A stretch of 64,000 bases of DNA from Tretioscincus oriximinensis (GCA_022410635.1 JAJVDF010001211.1:174833-238832), one strand, 5' to 3'; positions 50,083 through 61,520 are shown, numbered from the stretch's first letter. Numbers and translations are program-made. The notes: generated by a model not told the origin, from the sequence alone.

Positions 50083-50335
50083 GAAGCAGCTGGAATCAGG
50101 TCCAATTCTTTGTGACCCTGTCAATTATAGCACACCACATCCTTCTGTCCTCCAGTGTCTCCCAAAGTTGGACTATTATTGTTGCTTCCTTTTTTTCTAT
50201 CTGTTCATCTCAGTCTCTGATGTCCCCTTCTCCTTTATCTGTAATCTTTCCTGGCATTCGCTCTCCAAAGAGCCCTGCCATTTTATTATGTAGCCAAAGT
50301 ATTTGAGTGTCTGCCTCAACATTTGTCCTTCTAAT
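50083..50335 (-). mobile_element. Bov-B (RTE) LINE fragment
   Basis: 'tccaattctttgtgaccctg', 'ccttctgtcctccagtgtct', 'tgtccccttctcctttatc', 'tagccaaagtatttgagtg' match the reverse of the Bov-B 3' coding region as I know it. This family is abundant in squamates and ruminants. Confidence 0.75.
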
Positions 50336-50834
50336 CAAGAATCAAGAGTTTATTTCCTTTAGCATTTATGAGGCACCTTTAAGAGGCAGAAATGTGAGGG
50401 ACAGAAAGAAGCAGCTGTCATTACTTGTTTTGAGAAAAACAAAAACACAGAAGCAGTTTGCTGACTTTAACTATGAGTACAAATGGAACAGGATTTCTAG
50501 GAGTTCAGCAAGCAGGTGTCAAAGTCTATTCAGAATGCAGATATCAATAGCGGCCTCCACATTCTTTGGAGCGTAAACTAAAGGTCCGGTTTCACTTTGT
50601 GTTCTTAAAATGCAGCTTATGGACAGATAAGGCCACCATGGTGATGGTTCCTGGTGATAGGGAACAACTTGGGGTCCTGAGAACAGTCTGGCTATATTCA
50701 CAGGGCTAGGACAGAATCAATAAACAATTGGAAAAGATCTGCTCTAGTCTATATTTGACAAAGAAATGTAGTCACTCTTCATTATTCAGCTTGCAATGAC
50801 CACCATGTGAGCATGGGGCTGCTCTCTGGCTATA

Positions 50835-50977
50835 TATATTTATATATATTTCAGGTTTTGCTATAGTTTCCCCCCCAAGAAATATATATATTTCTTGGGG
50901 GGAAAACTGTAGCAAAACCTGAAATATATATAAATATTTTTCAGGTTTTGCTATAGTTTCTCTCTCTCAAGAAATAG
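50835..50977. repeat. Long hairpin with a third arm copy
   Basis: 'tcaggttttgctatagtttc' with C6-7 and 'aagaaatatata' faces its complement through 50937, a stem of about 45 bp. The motif is then repeated directly at 50941-50977. Confidence 0.8.
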
Positions 50978-52007
50978 TGATTTCTGCCTTTCTCATTAGC
51001 CAGGTGCTTCCATATCCATGAAATTTTCCTGGAAAGGCAACCTTACAGTCAACTGCAATATACAATTTACTAGATTTTTCATTCAGTTATATCTATTTAA
51101 TTAAGCATTGTCCTATTATTGTTTCATGTTTTTTACATTCCCCTACTGCGTGTTATGATTTTTAATAGTAAATAACTTTATTATCAGTTCCCTGTCTGTT
51201 GCTTGCAGTGTTTATTTGGTTATTTTATGTATTGATTGGGGAGTTTTTTTGTCTGTTTTGAGAAATATTTGGGAAAAACACAATATGAAAATATGAAACC
51301 AGTCCAAGATGTGTCAGTTTTTCACAAAGAAATAAGTGGCCAGCACATATACATGAAAAAAGCTGCAAGAAAATACTAGCATCCTGTGCTAACGGGTAAA
51401 TATGTGAATTGTTCATTTGCTTTCTCCATCAGTGTTTAGCATTGAGCCAGGGCAGAGGCTGTTAAAATCTTGGAGATCTTGAAATGGAGCTGTTGAGACT
51501 GTGGACTTCACAGGGGAAAAACAAGAGGTAGGAAACCAGGTCTGTTTACAGTGACTGTTATGGTTAAGCCTTTATAGAATATTTTTGCTTTATTTGCCAG
51601 GTTTAGGTTCCTAGAAAACTTCATGAATTTCAAATTCACAAATATTAAATCATTGTTCCAATGGGAAAATGAGGGTTAGCAGAAGTTGCTTTTGAAAGCT
51701 GGGCAAGGGCACAGAGGTTAATGCCAGGTAAAGGCAATTGACTTCTAAGGGGATCAAAAGTACCAATGTCAGCAAAGCCAGAACTCGCAACTGACCAAAG
51801 GCAACTGACCAACTCAGATGTTGAATTCAGAAGCACCAAAAATTCCCATCTAGCCCACCTTTAATACTAGTGTAACATTGATCGGAAAGCCTCCATGGGA
51901 GAAATTTTGATATAAATACATAATTGTATAAAAACAGAATTCTAATTTGGGTAACAGAAAGAGTTAAGATTATGGTGTCCTGATGTGTGTGAAATCCAGG
52001 CCCTTGC
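50978..52007. other. Intergenic, no recognised feature
   Basis: AT-rich, no known repeat or exon-like frame seen. Confidence 0.45.
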
Positions 52008-52152
52008 CATACTGGGCTTTATTCTGAATTTTATTCTGGAATAGGAAGCTGTCATCTGCATGCTCAGGCAATTTATGACTGGACTTTAATCTGCATTATC
52101 CTGCACATGGCAAGCCTCTATTCCAGAATAAGGCTCAGTGTAGAAAGATTCC
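52008..52152. repeat. Degenerate palindromic MITE related to the 'ACTGAGCC' family
   Basis: 'actgggctttattctgaat' faces 'attccagaataaggctcagt' with 'ctgtcatctgcatgctc' inside. Diverged relative of the element at 21723. Confidence 0.6.
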
Positions 52153-53105
52153 CAGTTTCATTCAGCACCACTCAATGGCTTAAGGATGGTGGATACCAAA
52201 TGCTTGCAGGATCTTAAAAATCTCAAATTCTTTCTTTGTGCACATATTTCATAACTTGTATGGGGAACAATGAAAAATAGAAAAGGAACGTGAATATTTC
52301 AAAAGTACAAAATACATTTGTACACATACATGTTACAAAAAGAGGTAATAAAACATTCATTGGCAAAAAAGTAGATGGCATGGAAGTAGAAAACAAATTA
52401 ATACAACTAATGAAACAGTTTAGAAAAAGAACTAAAACTGAAGAAATAAAGGATTATTTGGTCTAATCAAAAGAAGAACTGCCAAACGAGCCGTTGTTAA
52501 TAACAGTCTTGGTCTCACAGGGGTGAAAGAAGAAGTTTTTAGTACTGCGAAGTGTATTCAATTCCCTCCGCTATTTCCAGCTCTGTTTCATTGTTTGCAT
52601 AAGATTCACATTGGCTTCTGGAGTTAACAGCCACATTGGTTGACTAATCTGTTTTCGGGATGTCCTCTTCCTGCTATACCATTTTTTAAAAAATGTGCCT
52701 GAGTTTTGCGCAAATACATAATTACAAAAAATTAGTAAAGATATAGAAATATTTGGTTCTGCACAAAGCTAAAACCTAACAACAAATAACCCCTTAAAAA
52801 CCACTGTTGCCTTCTCAGAGGTTAAAACAAAACAAAGGCACAGTGGCGGTGCATTGTAATGTCTGCACAGAGAAACTCCCACTACGTGCGGACTGTAACC
52901 AGAGCACAGTTAGCCCAAATTGGTAAAAGCCGCACCTGTGTTGCTTTTGACGGAGAACTCTGTTCCGACGGCATGTGACTTTGCCCACAACGCATTGCGA
53001 AAGTGCTGCCCCTGTGGATTATAGGGGAACTGCATGCACCTAGTGCAAAGCCACACAGCTTTCGCTCTCATTTTTTCCCCTAGTGAGAACTCAGCCTTTA
53101 TTTAG
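52153..53105. other. Intergenic, no recognised feature
   Basis: No transposon or gene structure recognised. Confidence 0.45.
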
Positions 53106-53505
53106 TATACTGCTCAAAACAATTAAGGGAACATGGATAACTCAGTCGCTAAGGAATCCGTCCCTCATCTGGGAGGTGGGGTTTCGAAGCCCCGTATCGG
53201 ATGTGGGGAGGGATGAGAACCTTCCACCAGCCTGTAGCTCTAGCCAACCCAGCTATTTGAAAGCATGAATTGCAAGAAATTGCAACTGACTGCAAGTAGA
53301 TACATGGGAACCAGCACAGCCTGGTGAGGAAGATAGAATGGAACCCTTCAGGCGAAATATATCCTTGTAAGCCGCTTTGAGTCCCTTTGAAAGGTGAGAA
53401 AAGCGGGATTCTTCTTCTTCTTCTTCTTCTTCTTCTTCTTCTTCTTCTTTACCTTAACATAACAGTGTATGTTAAAGTGTTCCCTTAATTGTCATCAGCA
53501 GTATA
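53106..53505. mobile_element. Hairpin MITE split by a SINE
   Basis: Left end TATACTGCTCAAAACAATTA (53106-53133) and right end 'gttaaagtgttcccttaat' to 'cagcagtata' (53452-53505) are the two arms of the MITE seen at 22821. About 317 bases of SINE lie between. Confidence 0.85.
53134..53451 (+). mobile_element. tRNA-derived SINE with (CTT)n tail, nested in a MITE
   Basis: A-box-like 'ataactcagtcgctaagg', B box 'ggtttcgaagccc', body 'tgcaactgactgcaagtag', 'gagtccctttgaaaggtg', then a (TTC)n tail. Full-length family member as at 6733. Confidence 0.87.
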
Positions 53506-53989
53506 TATAGACCAGCCAGGACATCACCCATAGACTGTAGCTTGACAAGCAAACCAGTGGCCTTATTCTGGGGTAGGATTCTTACTCAAACCCCTGAAGG
53601 ACTCAAACATTGTTGCTTACGCTGACTAAAAACAGTTCTCTAAGATTTTAGGATATCTTTTCTACAGCTCTCCCTATACATTCTGGGGATTTAATCATAA
53701 ATGATCATATCGTAGCTATATTGCCAGTGACAATCTTATCTTATTCTTGTATTTTCAATCTCTACTGGCTAGGAATTATTATTTATTTATGGTATTTGTA
53801 TCCTGGCTTTCTTCCAAAGAGCCCAAGATAGCGCACCCCATTCTTCCACCTCCCCTCCCATTTTTATCCTTGCAATAACATTCCAAAATTAGTTAGATTT
53901 GAAGGGAGGAACTGGCCCAGGATGACCCCATAGCTGAGTAAAGATTCAAGCCCAGATACATTTTAGTTCTAGTCTGATGCTGTAACCAT

Positions 53990-54135
53990 TGCACTATTTA
54001 AAGCAATAACCATATTAGTCTGGGTCCAGAATATCGAGCAAGTGGTCTTGTGGCATCTTAGGGACAAACAAACAAAAAGCTAGGCAAAAAAAAGTCAAGG
54101 CTGCTTCTTGAGTTACATCTTCAGAGGCCCCTTAA
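53990..54135 (+). repeat. Diverged copy of a 'ttagtctg...ggcatcttag' reptilian repeat
   Basis: 'ccatattagtctgggtcc', 'ggtcttgtggcatcttag', 'gagttacatcttcagagg': the order found in a repeat common in reptile genomes, related to 62461-62665. Confidence 0.5.
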
Positions 54136-54456
54136 CAGATACCGTACACTATATTGGTGATGCAATTCAAAACAATAGGATACAAACTAGCAAAGTAGAA
54201 TTGGGAAAGTTGGACAATGAGCTCGGAAATCATATCCCAACCTCCTAATCAATATAGCTTCACTAGACCAGCTCTGATGGCTATCCAGCTATTGCTAGAT
54301 CTTCAGTAAAGTGGAATGTTCATGAGTGACATCCTTATTATCCGTTGCAAAGAGGAGCTCATAGTACCTTAGAGCCTAAGAAGAAAAAATGCAAGCATCT
54401 GGAAAATTGTATATGAAAGCTCATGCTGCCTACCTTTTTCTTGTTGGTCTCTAAAG

Positions 54457-55004
54457 TAGGGCTGCCATATTTTGGCAGCCCAAAACCGGGGTGGGGGTGG
54501 GGTGGGGGTGCGTACACCCACGCGCACATACGGACAACCTCTCTTCTGCCTGGCTCACCACAAGCATCCGTGTGTGCGTGCGCGTGTGTGCGCAGCTGCT
54601 CCAATGCTGGAGGCGGGGTTTTGCACGCCTGCTAGCGCGCCAACTCACCTCCCGCGGAGGAAAAATGTCTGGGTTTGTGACAGGAGAACAGAGCTGTCCG
54701 CCTGTCACAAACCCAGGCGTTTTTCCTTTGCTTGAGGCGAGTTGGCACGCGAATCCACTCCTCCAGCATTGGAGCAGCTATGGCAGGCTCTGAGATTCCT
54801 TCCAGGACCCCGGAAAGCGTTGCTCAGGCTGCAGCCGTCAGCTCTGACATCTCCTTTGCCTTTAAAATCCTGCATTTTTACATTCGCTGATGCAGCATCG
54901 GGGAATGTAAAAATCCGGCATTTTGTCTTAAAACCCGGAGGGGACTATATTTTAGTCCCCCAAACCGGGATTGTCCCGCTTTCCCGGGATGTATGGCAAC
55001 CCTA
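54457..55004. mobile_element. Complete hAT-like non-autonomous element (548 bp), GC-rich and multiply palindromic
   Basis: Ends TAGGGCTGCCATA and TATGGCAACCCTA. A perfect 8-bp target duplication CTCTAAAG flanks it (54449-54456 and 55005-55012). Eight-base duplications and a TAGGG-type end fit the hAT superfamily. The interior holds nested inverted pairs (for example 'gtttgtgacagg'/'cctgtcacaaac' and 'ctccaatgctgga'/'tccagcattggag') but no transposase. Confidence 0.88.
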
Positions 55005-55175
55005 CTCTAAAGGTATTTTCCTTATGTTTCAACCTGCCCTGTATCTACTTTCTGGAAGTCTTATTGCATGCTCTGGACATGTGCTTTAGCAGCATTTGTT
55101 CAAGCATAATTTTTAGGACTGTTTGTTATGCTTGATATAAAATTGGAGAGGAAAACAAGTTGGCTGATCTTAATA

Positions 55176-55350
55176 CATGTGGAACCCCGTTATAACAAAC
55201 GCCAAGAGGTCAGTTGAATTTATTATGATGAAATTTTGTTATAATAAAACCCATTCTAACCAACTCATATGGGCATTCTGCAAGGACTTTCAAATTGGTT
55301 ATACCATGATTTTTGTTATATTGGGGTTCTTTATAATAGGGTTTCACTTA
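55176..55350. mobile_element. 175-bp TA-flanked MITE of the 'GTTATAA' foldback family
   Basis: TA at 55174-55175 and 55351-55352; ends CATGTGGAACCCCGTTATAA and (reversed) TAAGTGAAACCCTATTATAA. Same family as 20516-21551. Confidence 0.8.
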
Positions 55351-55384
55351 TACTTAAAAGACACAAATAACATACACCTGTTCA

Positions 55385-55530
55385 CCCTGGCCTTTGGCTG
55401 AGCAAATTATACCTTCCCTCCTTACAAGCATTGTTAACCATTTGTAATTGTTCTATTTTAGCTGTTTCTCTATTGTGATTCACCCTGAGAACTTTAGATA
55501 TAGGTTGGAATAAATAAATATTATATATCC
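55385..55530 (+). mobile_element. L2-like LINE 3' terminus
   Basis: 'ctggcctttggctgagc', 'gattcaccctgagaacttt', AATAAATAAAT tail. Confidence 0.5.
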
Positions 55531-55789
55531 AATGGCAATAACCAAGTAGCAAAATTGGATGTGCTATTCATCCAGCTGGAGCGAACATCTTACAGCTTGA
55601 GTATTAAGTTTTTGCTACAGATTTGCAGCATTAGGCTGTAGAAGAACAAGTTACTAAAGGGGTTTTCCATGGGAAGTGAGGTAAAGTTAGAAATTTGGTT
55701 CTATTTGTAAATATATATATTTATTGGAATACCTAGAACAAAATTAAATTATCTATAACCTTGTTCCAGATGAAGCCTGTAGAATGAAA

Positions 55790-56320
55790 TTATTGCTTTT
55801 CATGAGCTGGACTTTGTAGTACTCTTAATGCACCCCAAGATGGGATCTGCTTTCTTTCTTTGCAACACCATCAACTTGTGATCTGTTACTACACCCAGGT
55901 CCTTTTTGAACATGCTCCTTCTGAACCAATGTTTGATTTGCTTCATTTTTTCTTACTAAGATATAAGGCTCTACATTTTCTCCAGTGGCAGCAGGAGAAA
56001 ATGTGGAGCCTTATATCTTAGTTTGGGTGTGTGTGAGGCTTTGGGGATTGGAGTTTGGGGTAGAAGTTAGCTAGGAGGGAAGGGTTGAGGCAGAATTGCC
56101 AATCACATCCATGATTTGGGGGGTTCAATTATGGTAACCCTACTTAGATGCAGCAGTTTATATTTATGCCTGTTTAAATTCATCCTGCATGTTTCAACTC
56201 TTCTAACCATGATCTTGCAGATCTGAGAAGCACAGGGTCCAGAACAGAGTTCTGTAACATCCTATCCAAGACTCCATGCCGTTTGAATGTGGGTCCACCT
56301 AAGACTTGTATCATAAAATT
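55790..56320 (-). mobile_element. Ancient CR1-like LINE remnant containing a hairpin
   Basis: 'aagatgggatctgctttctt', 'acacccaggtcctttttg', and 'cagggtccagaacagagttc' keep CR1 order in reverse but are strongly diverged. The 29-bp-stem hairpin at 55955-56022 and about 100 further bases look like an insertion. Confidence 0.6.
55955..56022. repeat. Hairpin with 29-bp arms, one mismatch
   Basis: Left arm 55955-55983 (actaagatataaggctctac...) and right arm 55994-56022 match at 28 of 29 positions around a 10-base loop. The size resembles a microRNA precursor, but origin by inverted duplication is equally likely. Confidence 0.85.
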
Positions 56321-56699
56321 TATATGTGACCTTTTCATTATTGATTTGGTTTACATCTTTGGCCCCTTGCCCCAGCTAACATATCCAAGCCAGACTTTAA
56401 GGACAATATCTAGATCAGGCAAAGACCTTTTGGAAGAGCTGGATTTTTGACACTCTCTGAAAGGCCATAAGGTCATACATACTATAAAAATAACAGAAGA
56501 ACTTGCAAAAGCCATGATGTAGCTGCCAAAAATACTCTGCTTTTCTTGCAAATGACATAATGAAGATATCTGGAGAAACATTTTCTGGATTCCTTGCTAA
56601 AGTCAAGATAGATGAATTCTATATGATAATCCAAGCTACTAACGCCATCATAAAATAAGGGGAGTTTAATTTGGCATGACTTGTTCACAAATCCATATA

Positions 56700-57408
56700 T
56701 AGGTGAAACCTCCAAGGGACCAGAAAAATGTGTATGTTATAATGAAACTTTGTTATACTGAAACCAATGCAAAAACTGACTTAAATAAGTTATCACACTT
56801 TTATATGCCAGAAACCATTGCAAAAACTATTTTTAAATCTTAAATGCCAGAAATCATTGCAAGAGTTACTTTAACTCTGTCCCCACTGAGCCTTATTCAG
56901 GGCTGTATCTCAGTACAGGGCTTGGCCAGCCACATGGCAGTATAGACTATGGCAGGCACCTCTTCTGAGACACAGCCCTGAGTGAGACTCATTGGAAACA
57001 ACCTACATTCTTTCAGACTTAATACATTTGATGACTTGCTGCCTTTTTTGCAAACTGCTTTGCCACCTTCCATCTCGCCAGGGTAAATATAGTTCCTTTG
57101 ACACAGGACCCAGTCATTGTCCCAGTTGCCCACTGAATCCTGAGGATTCAGTCCTGCCTTTCTCTGGTGGTTTGAAAACCTTTGCTGTCACTTTAAATTA
57201 TCTTATTCTGTACTGAATGCCTCTCTTGTTATAAAAGGATCTTGCAGAATAGTCAGAGGTACAGAAATCAGTTTGTTATAGTGAAACTTTTATTTGTTAC
57301 AGCAGGGGCATTTTTACATTGCTCTCAATGGTGTTCTGCAAGGAATTTCTAATTTGTTACATTGAGAATTTCATTATAAAGGGGTTCTTTCTAAAGAGGT
57401 TTCATCTG
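56700..57408. mobile_element. 709-bp TA-flanked element of the 'GTTATAA' foldback family, with nested MITE
   Basis: Ends TAGGTGAAACCTCC and (reversed) CAGATGAAACCTCTTTAGAA, TA on both sides (56698-56699 and 57409-57410). Interior repeats such as 'ttaaataagttatcac' match the 1-kb copy at 20516. A 'CCCACTGAGCC' MITE is nested at 56876-57002. Confidence 0.72.
56876..57002. mobile_element. Palindromic 'CCCACTGAGCC' MITE, shortened, nested
   Basis: 'ctgtccccactgagccttat' at the left, 'gagtgagactcattgg' at the right, 'gactatggcaggcacc' core. Diverged and deleted relative to 61682. Confidence 0.75.
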
Positions 57409-57410
57409 TA

Positions 57411-57940
57411 TATGTTAACTGCTGAATTCCTAGCCAAGTGCTTTCAAACAAGCTGTTTAATCATTGCATTGAAGGATCTTGTACAGTAGTGATGCCAGGT
57501 TTGTAGTTTCTTCTTCCTCCTCCTCTCTTGAAGACAAGGAACACGTTTGTCTTCCCCCATTTTAGAAATTTCTCCCATTCTTCAGGAACCTTTGGTTTGT
57601 TTATAAATACTGGTCAAATCTGAAACTCCTGCTGGGGAAAGATTATTTTTTTTCTAAAGGAAATTGTCAAGGACAATCTGTGGAAATTGCATCTAGGAGG
57701 ACCCACGGAGTCTCTTGAGATTTCCTTCCAAATAAGAAGTTAAGGATTTACAGCCTTGAAGAGTGGTGTGAGAATATGTTAAAATAATAAGTTGTTGTGA
57801 CAGATTCACATGAATTCTTGCGTATGTAGGGTCTCAAAAAGGTTGGATTAGTCACGAGAAGAGCATGACAAGACTATTGCATATGGTGAATATCAAAGTT
57901 GGTATGTATTATATGTTTTATTTAAAGCTAAGACTTTAAG
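57411..57940. other. Intergenic, no recognised feature
   Basis: No repeat or gene seen. Confidence 0.4.
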
Positions 57941-57949
57941 AGCAGTCTA

Positions 57950-58260
57950 GGGGTGGCTTTCCCCTACTCAGAGCAGGAAGGGAGCAAGGATGGCATGAGG
58001 GCCAATCAGGCTTCAAGGGAAACCTGAGGAGCTATAGAAAGGGGTGGAGCCTGACCCAGAGACCTTCTGGGAGGCTGGTAGGAGGGGAAGTAGGGAAGGT
58101 GGACCACCGAACTGAGCCCAGATCCTTCTTCCCGATGGACTTGCTGGTGTCACTTGTATGTGCTGTGTTACCATTTTTAGTTTATGGATTCACCACGGTG
58201 TTTCAGTTGTAAATAAACCTTTTTGTTTACAAAGAATCTTTATGTGTGGCTTCAATGTAT
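57950..58260 (+). repeat. LTR-like fragment, probably Ty3/gypsy
   Basis: 'gccaatcaggcttcaag' (CCAAT-like), TATA-like 'gagctatagaaagggg', then AATAAA at 58211 and 'cctttttgtttacaaag', the layout of reptilian gypsy LTRs. Borders and target duplication were not found. Confidence 0.45.
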
Positions 58261-58678
58261 ATGGTCAGGACCAATTACGGGAGAGGCTGATGATAAGGTC
58301 TCTCATATTCCAAACCATATGGCCTAAAAGGCCAGGGGCCTCGAGTAGGGAAGGCATACACAATTAGGGTATAAAGGGAAGATACCCTGATGTGAGCTAG
58401 TCTGGGGGAATACAGTTCTGCTCGGGGAGCCCAGTTAAATATGGGATGGGCTTCGCTTCAGGCACTTAGGAAAAGAGCAGGGAAGCCTGGTAGAGGGTCG
58501 TCGCACTCAACCTTGCATTATAACATGGGAAACGGAAGTAGATCCTCCTCAGAGACTGAGTGTTAGAAATGTAGAGCTTCAATCCAGGAACAACAAGGTA
58601 AGCAGTTTCGTTGAAGGATATTTATTCAAAGACTAAGTCCAGAAATAAGGCCAGAAGTCAGAAGTTAACTTCGGTAGT

Positions 58679-59408
58679 TAACGGGGTTTCGCTCACCACG
58701 TTATTAAGATGCCTGCACATCTGAGGCAGCCGTAACGTCAGAATACGGACACGTGTAAAATCTGACTCCCATCAAGAACTCACACAGAGGCCATAAACTT
58801 AGATTGTGAAGCAAGATCCAGGAGGTCCACGTGGGTCATGGAATCCTCCTGAGCACCCCTGTGCAGCAGTTTTTATTGACTCCAAACAGAAGGCGTGTAC
58901 AAGAAAAGTGATGTCAGAAAGTGGGAGTTCAGAAGGTGTGGTTTGGGGCGGACCAGAGGTGGGCCCAGGTTGTGACACCTGTGTGACACGTCTCCCTCCT
59001 CCCAAGGGGCGCAGCCTGTGTCAGGAAGTATTCAAATATGGGTATGGTTTGAGCAATACAAGATTGACCCCTTTAGGCTTCCAGGACCTGTGACCTGTCA
59101 CTCACTCCAAGGTAGAAGGATGAACAAAAGGCTTCCTCTTGCCTTTCTTAGGCAAATGACTCATGCCATTACTCCGTGGCTACAGATACAATGGGTGCCC
59201 TTTGAGACAATGGGCTAGGGAGTGTTACTAAATAGGAACTGCTCCAGGGCATGAAGAGAGAGATTAGCTCTCTTGCAACACCCTGTAATGGAAAATTTCC
59301 CAAAATTTTACATTTAAGCTGCCTGGGCTTCTGAGGACCAATTCTTGTATAAATTTATATCAAATATATTTATGCCAATTAATATATCACGTATAGTGAA
59401 CCCCGACA
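58679..59408 (-). mobile_element. Solo LTR of an endogenous retrovirus-like element, copy 1
   Basis: 730 bases, minus orientation, starting TGTCGGGGTT and ending ACCCCGTTA. A perfect 6-bp target duplication GGTAGT flanks it (58673-58678 and 59409-59414). Polyadenylation signal AATAAAAACTG in its orientation near 58875. No internal viral genes adjoin. It matches the LTR at 60752, opposite strand. Six-base duplications are usual for class II (ERVK-like) elements. Confidence 0.82.
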
Positions 59409-59414
59409 GGTAGT

Positions 59415-60751
59415 AACTAAAGAGGTAGAACAGAAAGCGAAAGGAGAGACTGCATTATAAAGGAGAGCAGAACTCCACCTATGGGCAGACACAGACCAAT
59501 GAGGACAGCTAAAGTTCCCGCTGGAAGGCTTCCCGCCGGTGGGTGAAGTAATTCAAAACACCAAAAGAGAGGGTAAATAAGGAGAGAGCAAAAAACATAG
59601 ATCAGGAGGAACCTAACACTGAGCCTGCCCTTAGGAATGCCTTCCACCGCTGCTGGTGGTGAGGCCTTTGCTGCTACCTTAAAAGTTCTTAATCAAGACT
59701 TATCCTTTTATACAGGGATTCTCTGTGTGAAATTTGGCCTCGCCCTGAACCATTTAGTTTTTAATATATTTTAACTTTAATATATATTATTATATTTTAA
59801 AGATGGCTTTTAGGAGGTGATCTGATTGAGGTGTATAAAATCATGCACAGGATAGATAAGGTGAATAGAGAAAAATATTTCTAGGAGCAGGGGGCCTTTC
59901 TTGAAACTGAGGGGCAGAAGAATGAGGGCAGACAAAGTATTTTTTCACACAGATGGTAATTGGCCTGGATAACATTAAGACTGGATTAGATAAGTTCATA
60001 GACACCAAGGGTATCAATAGCTACTAGGATAGATCTCTTGATGCTGCCTCCGAGATGGAGCAACAGCAGGATACCTGAAATACCATTTGCAGGGAGTCAA
60101 GAACAGGTGAAGATTTTGCCTCCTTCTGCTCCAGACTGCCCAGGGCTCCTCTTAGGTCCTTATATTCTAACAGTTGTTTCTATTTTTGATCCTAGTATTT
60201 AATATTCCATGAATCATTTTGTACTTTTTAAAATGGGGAGTGATACAAAAATATGATAAATAGCCAAGAAACAATAAAAATAGGCCCTGGTTCTTAACTG
60301 TTAAATGATAGGATTATGGTATGTCCTGATTTAAAACCAGGATTACACCCCCCAAAAACCCCACACACCATTCAGATCACGCATCACCCCAGCCAAGCCA
60401 CACATCCATTCCTACCCAAGTTATACCTGCTCAAATGCACACCCAGATTAAAAATAGCAGGAGAAGGGTGGAGAGGATGCCAATCGCAAAAGGCCCAAGA
60501 GGGATGAGCAAAGGACTTCCCAAATCCAGGGTCTCACCGGTCAGTCCAGAAGGTGTGGTAACAGTACCAGATGGGCTGGTACATTTTCCCATTTTGTCTT
60601 TAGGGACCAGGCAAGTGATGTGCAGAATATTCATCAGCTGGTTTTCTACATGGTACTACCTAAGAGCAGTCTAGTAAACTGAGGAAATCCTGCAAGTAGA
60701 GAAATGCACAGAGAAACACGTTATGCTCAATGTGGGCTTTTGTTTGAAGAG
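59415..60751. other. Spacer between the two inverted LTRs
   Basis: Holds a CR1 3' end (59805-60175) and otherwise unrecognised DNA. Two minus-strand open frames with hydrophobic segments (59417-59647, 60431-60634) show no known domain. Confidence 0.5.
59805..60175 (+). mobile_element. CR1-like LINE 3' end, subfamily 2
   Basis: 'ttttaggaggtgatctgat', 'agataaggtgaatagagaaa', 'caccaagggtatcaatag', 'cagggctcctcttaggtcc'. Confidence 0.82.
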
Positions 60752-61520
60752 TGTTGGGGTTATCCATGTGGGACATATATTAATTGGCATTAATATATAT
60801 GATATAAAATATACTTGGATTGACCTTTGCTAGCCAAAGTGAGGCCTGCATGGAAATTTTGAAAAAAAATCTCTGGTCACCCCAGCCCCAGGAGTAAACA
60901 GGAACAGCTAAATCACCCTTCCTGTCCTAAGGGCATGTCTTTCTCAAGAAACCTTGCCAGACTGAATGGATTAATGACACCCATCATGGCAAAGAGGCAA
61001 TCTTTGTTTGACCAAGCCGTGCACCTGGGCTGAAGCCATCAGCCTGATAGTGGCCTGGAGGTAAACCATTTAAGACCATTAAGACCATCTCTCCTGTGGG
61101 TGAGTCACTGGGTTCCTGTACTTAGGAATAATAGCAAAGGCAAACAATGGCTAAAGAGGGTCCATCCTGTACCTCACCACCATACCATATTTGGCATTTC
61201 CTGACCAGGCTGCACCTCCTTGGGAGGAGAGAACCACGTCACACAGGTGTCACTACCTGGGTCCGCCCTGACCCACGTGGGCTATACCTGCCCCTTTTCT
61301 GACATCACAATATTGATCCACGCCTTCTGATTTGAGGTCAATAAAAGACGGTGCACACCGTTATGCTGGAGTGGCTCATAACCCTGTGAGCGCTCCTGGA
61401 TCACTTCTGAACCCAACCTACGTTGTCCGTGTAAATGTCTTTACACGTGTCTGCACGCATTGGATCCAGCTACCTTAGGCAAGCTAAGGAGCCGAATAAC
61501 GGGCAAGCGAACCCCCGTTA
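60752..61520 (+). mobile_element. Solo LTR of an endogenous retrovirus-like element, copy 2
   Basis: 769 bases, TGTTGGGGTT to ACCCCCGTTA, flanked by a perfect 6-bp target duplication GAAGAG (60746-60751 and 61521-61526). Shared blocks with copy 1 include 'gtgacacctgtgtgac' (as complement), 'aaggcgtg' and AATAAAAGACGG (poly-A signal near 61340). No internal coding region. Confidence 0.85.

Noticed and set aside
59417..60634. Two short minus-strand frames with hydrophobic stretches between the solo LTRs (59417-59647, 60431-60634)
   Set aside because: Considered as retroviral or membrane-protein remnants, but they are short, unrelated to each other, show no motif, and the flanking LTRs have their own target duplications, so nothing internal to a provirus should be there.
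58679..61520. One provirus with two LTRs
   Set aside because: The LTRs are in opposite orientation and have different 6-bp target duplications, so they are two separate solo LTRs.
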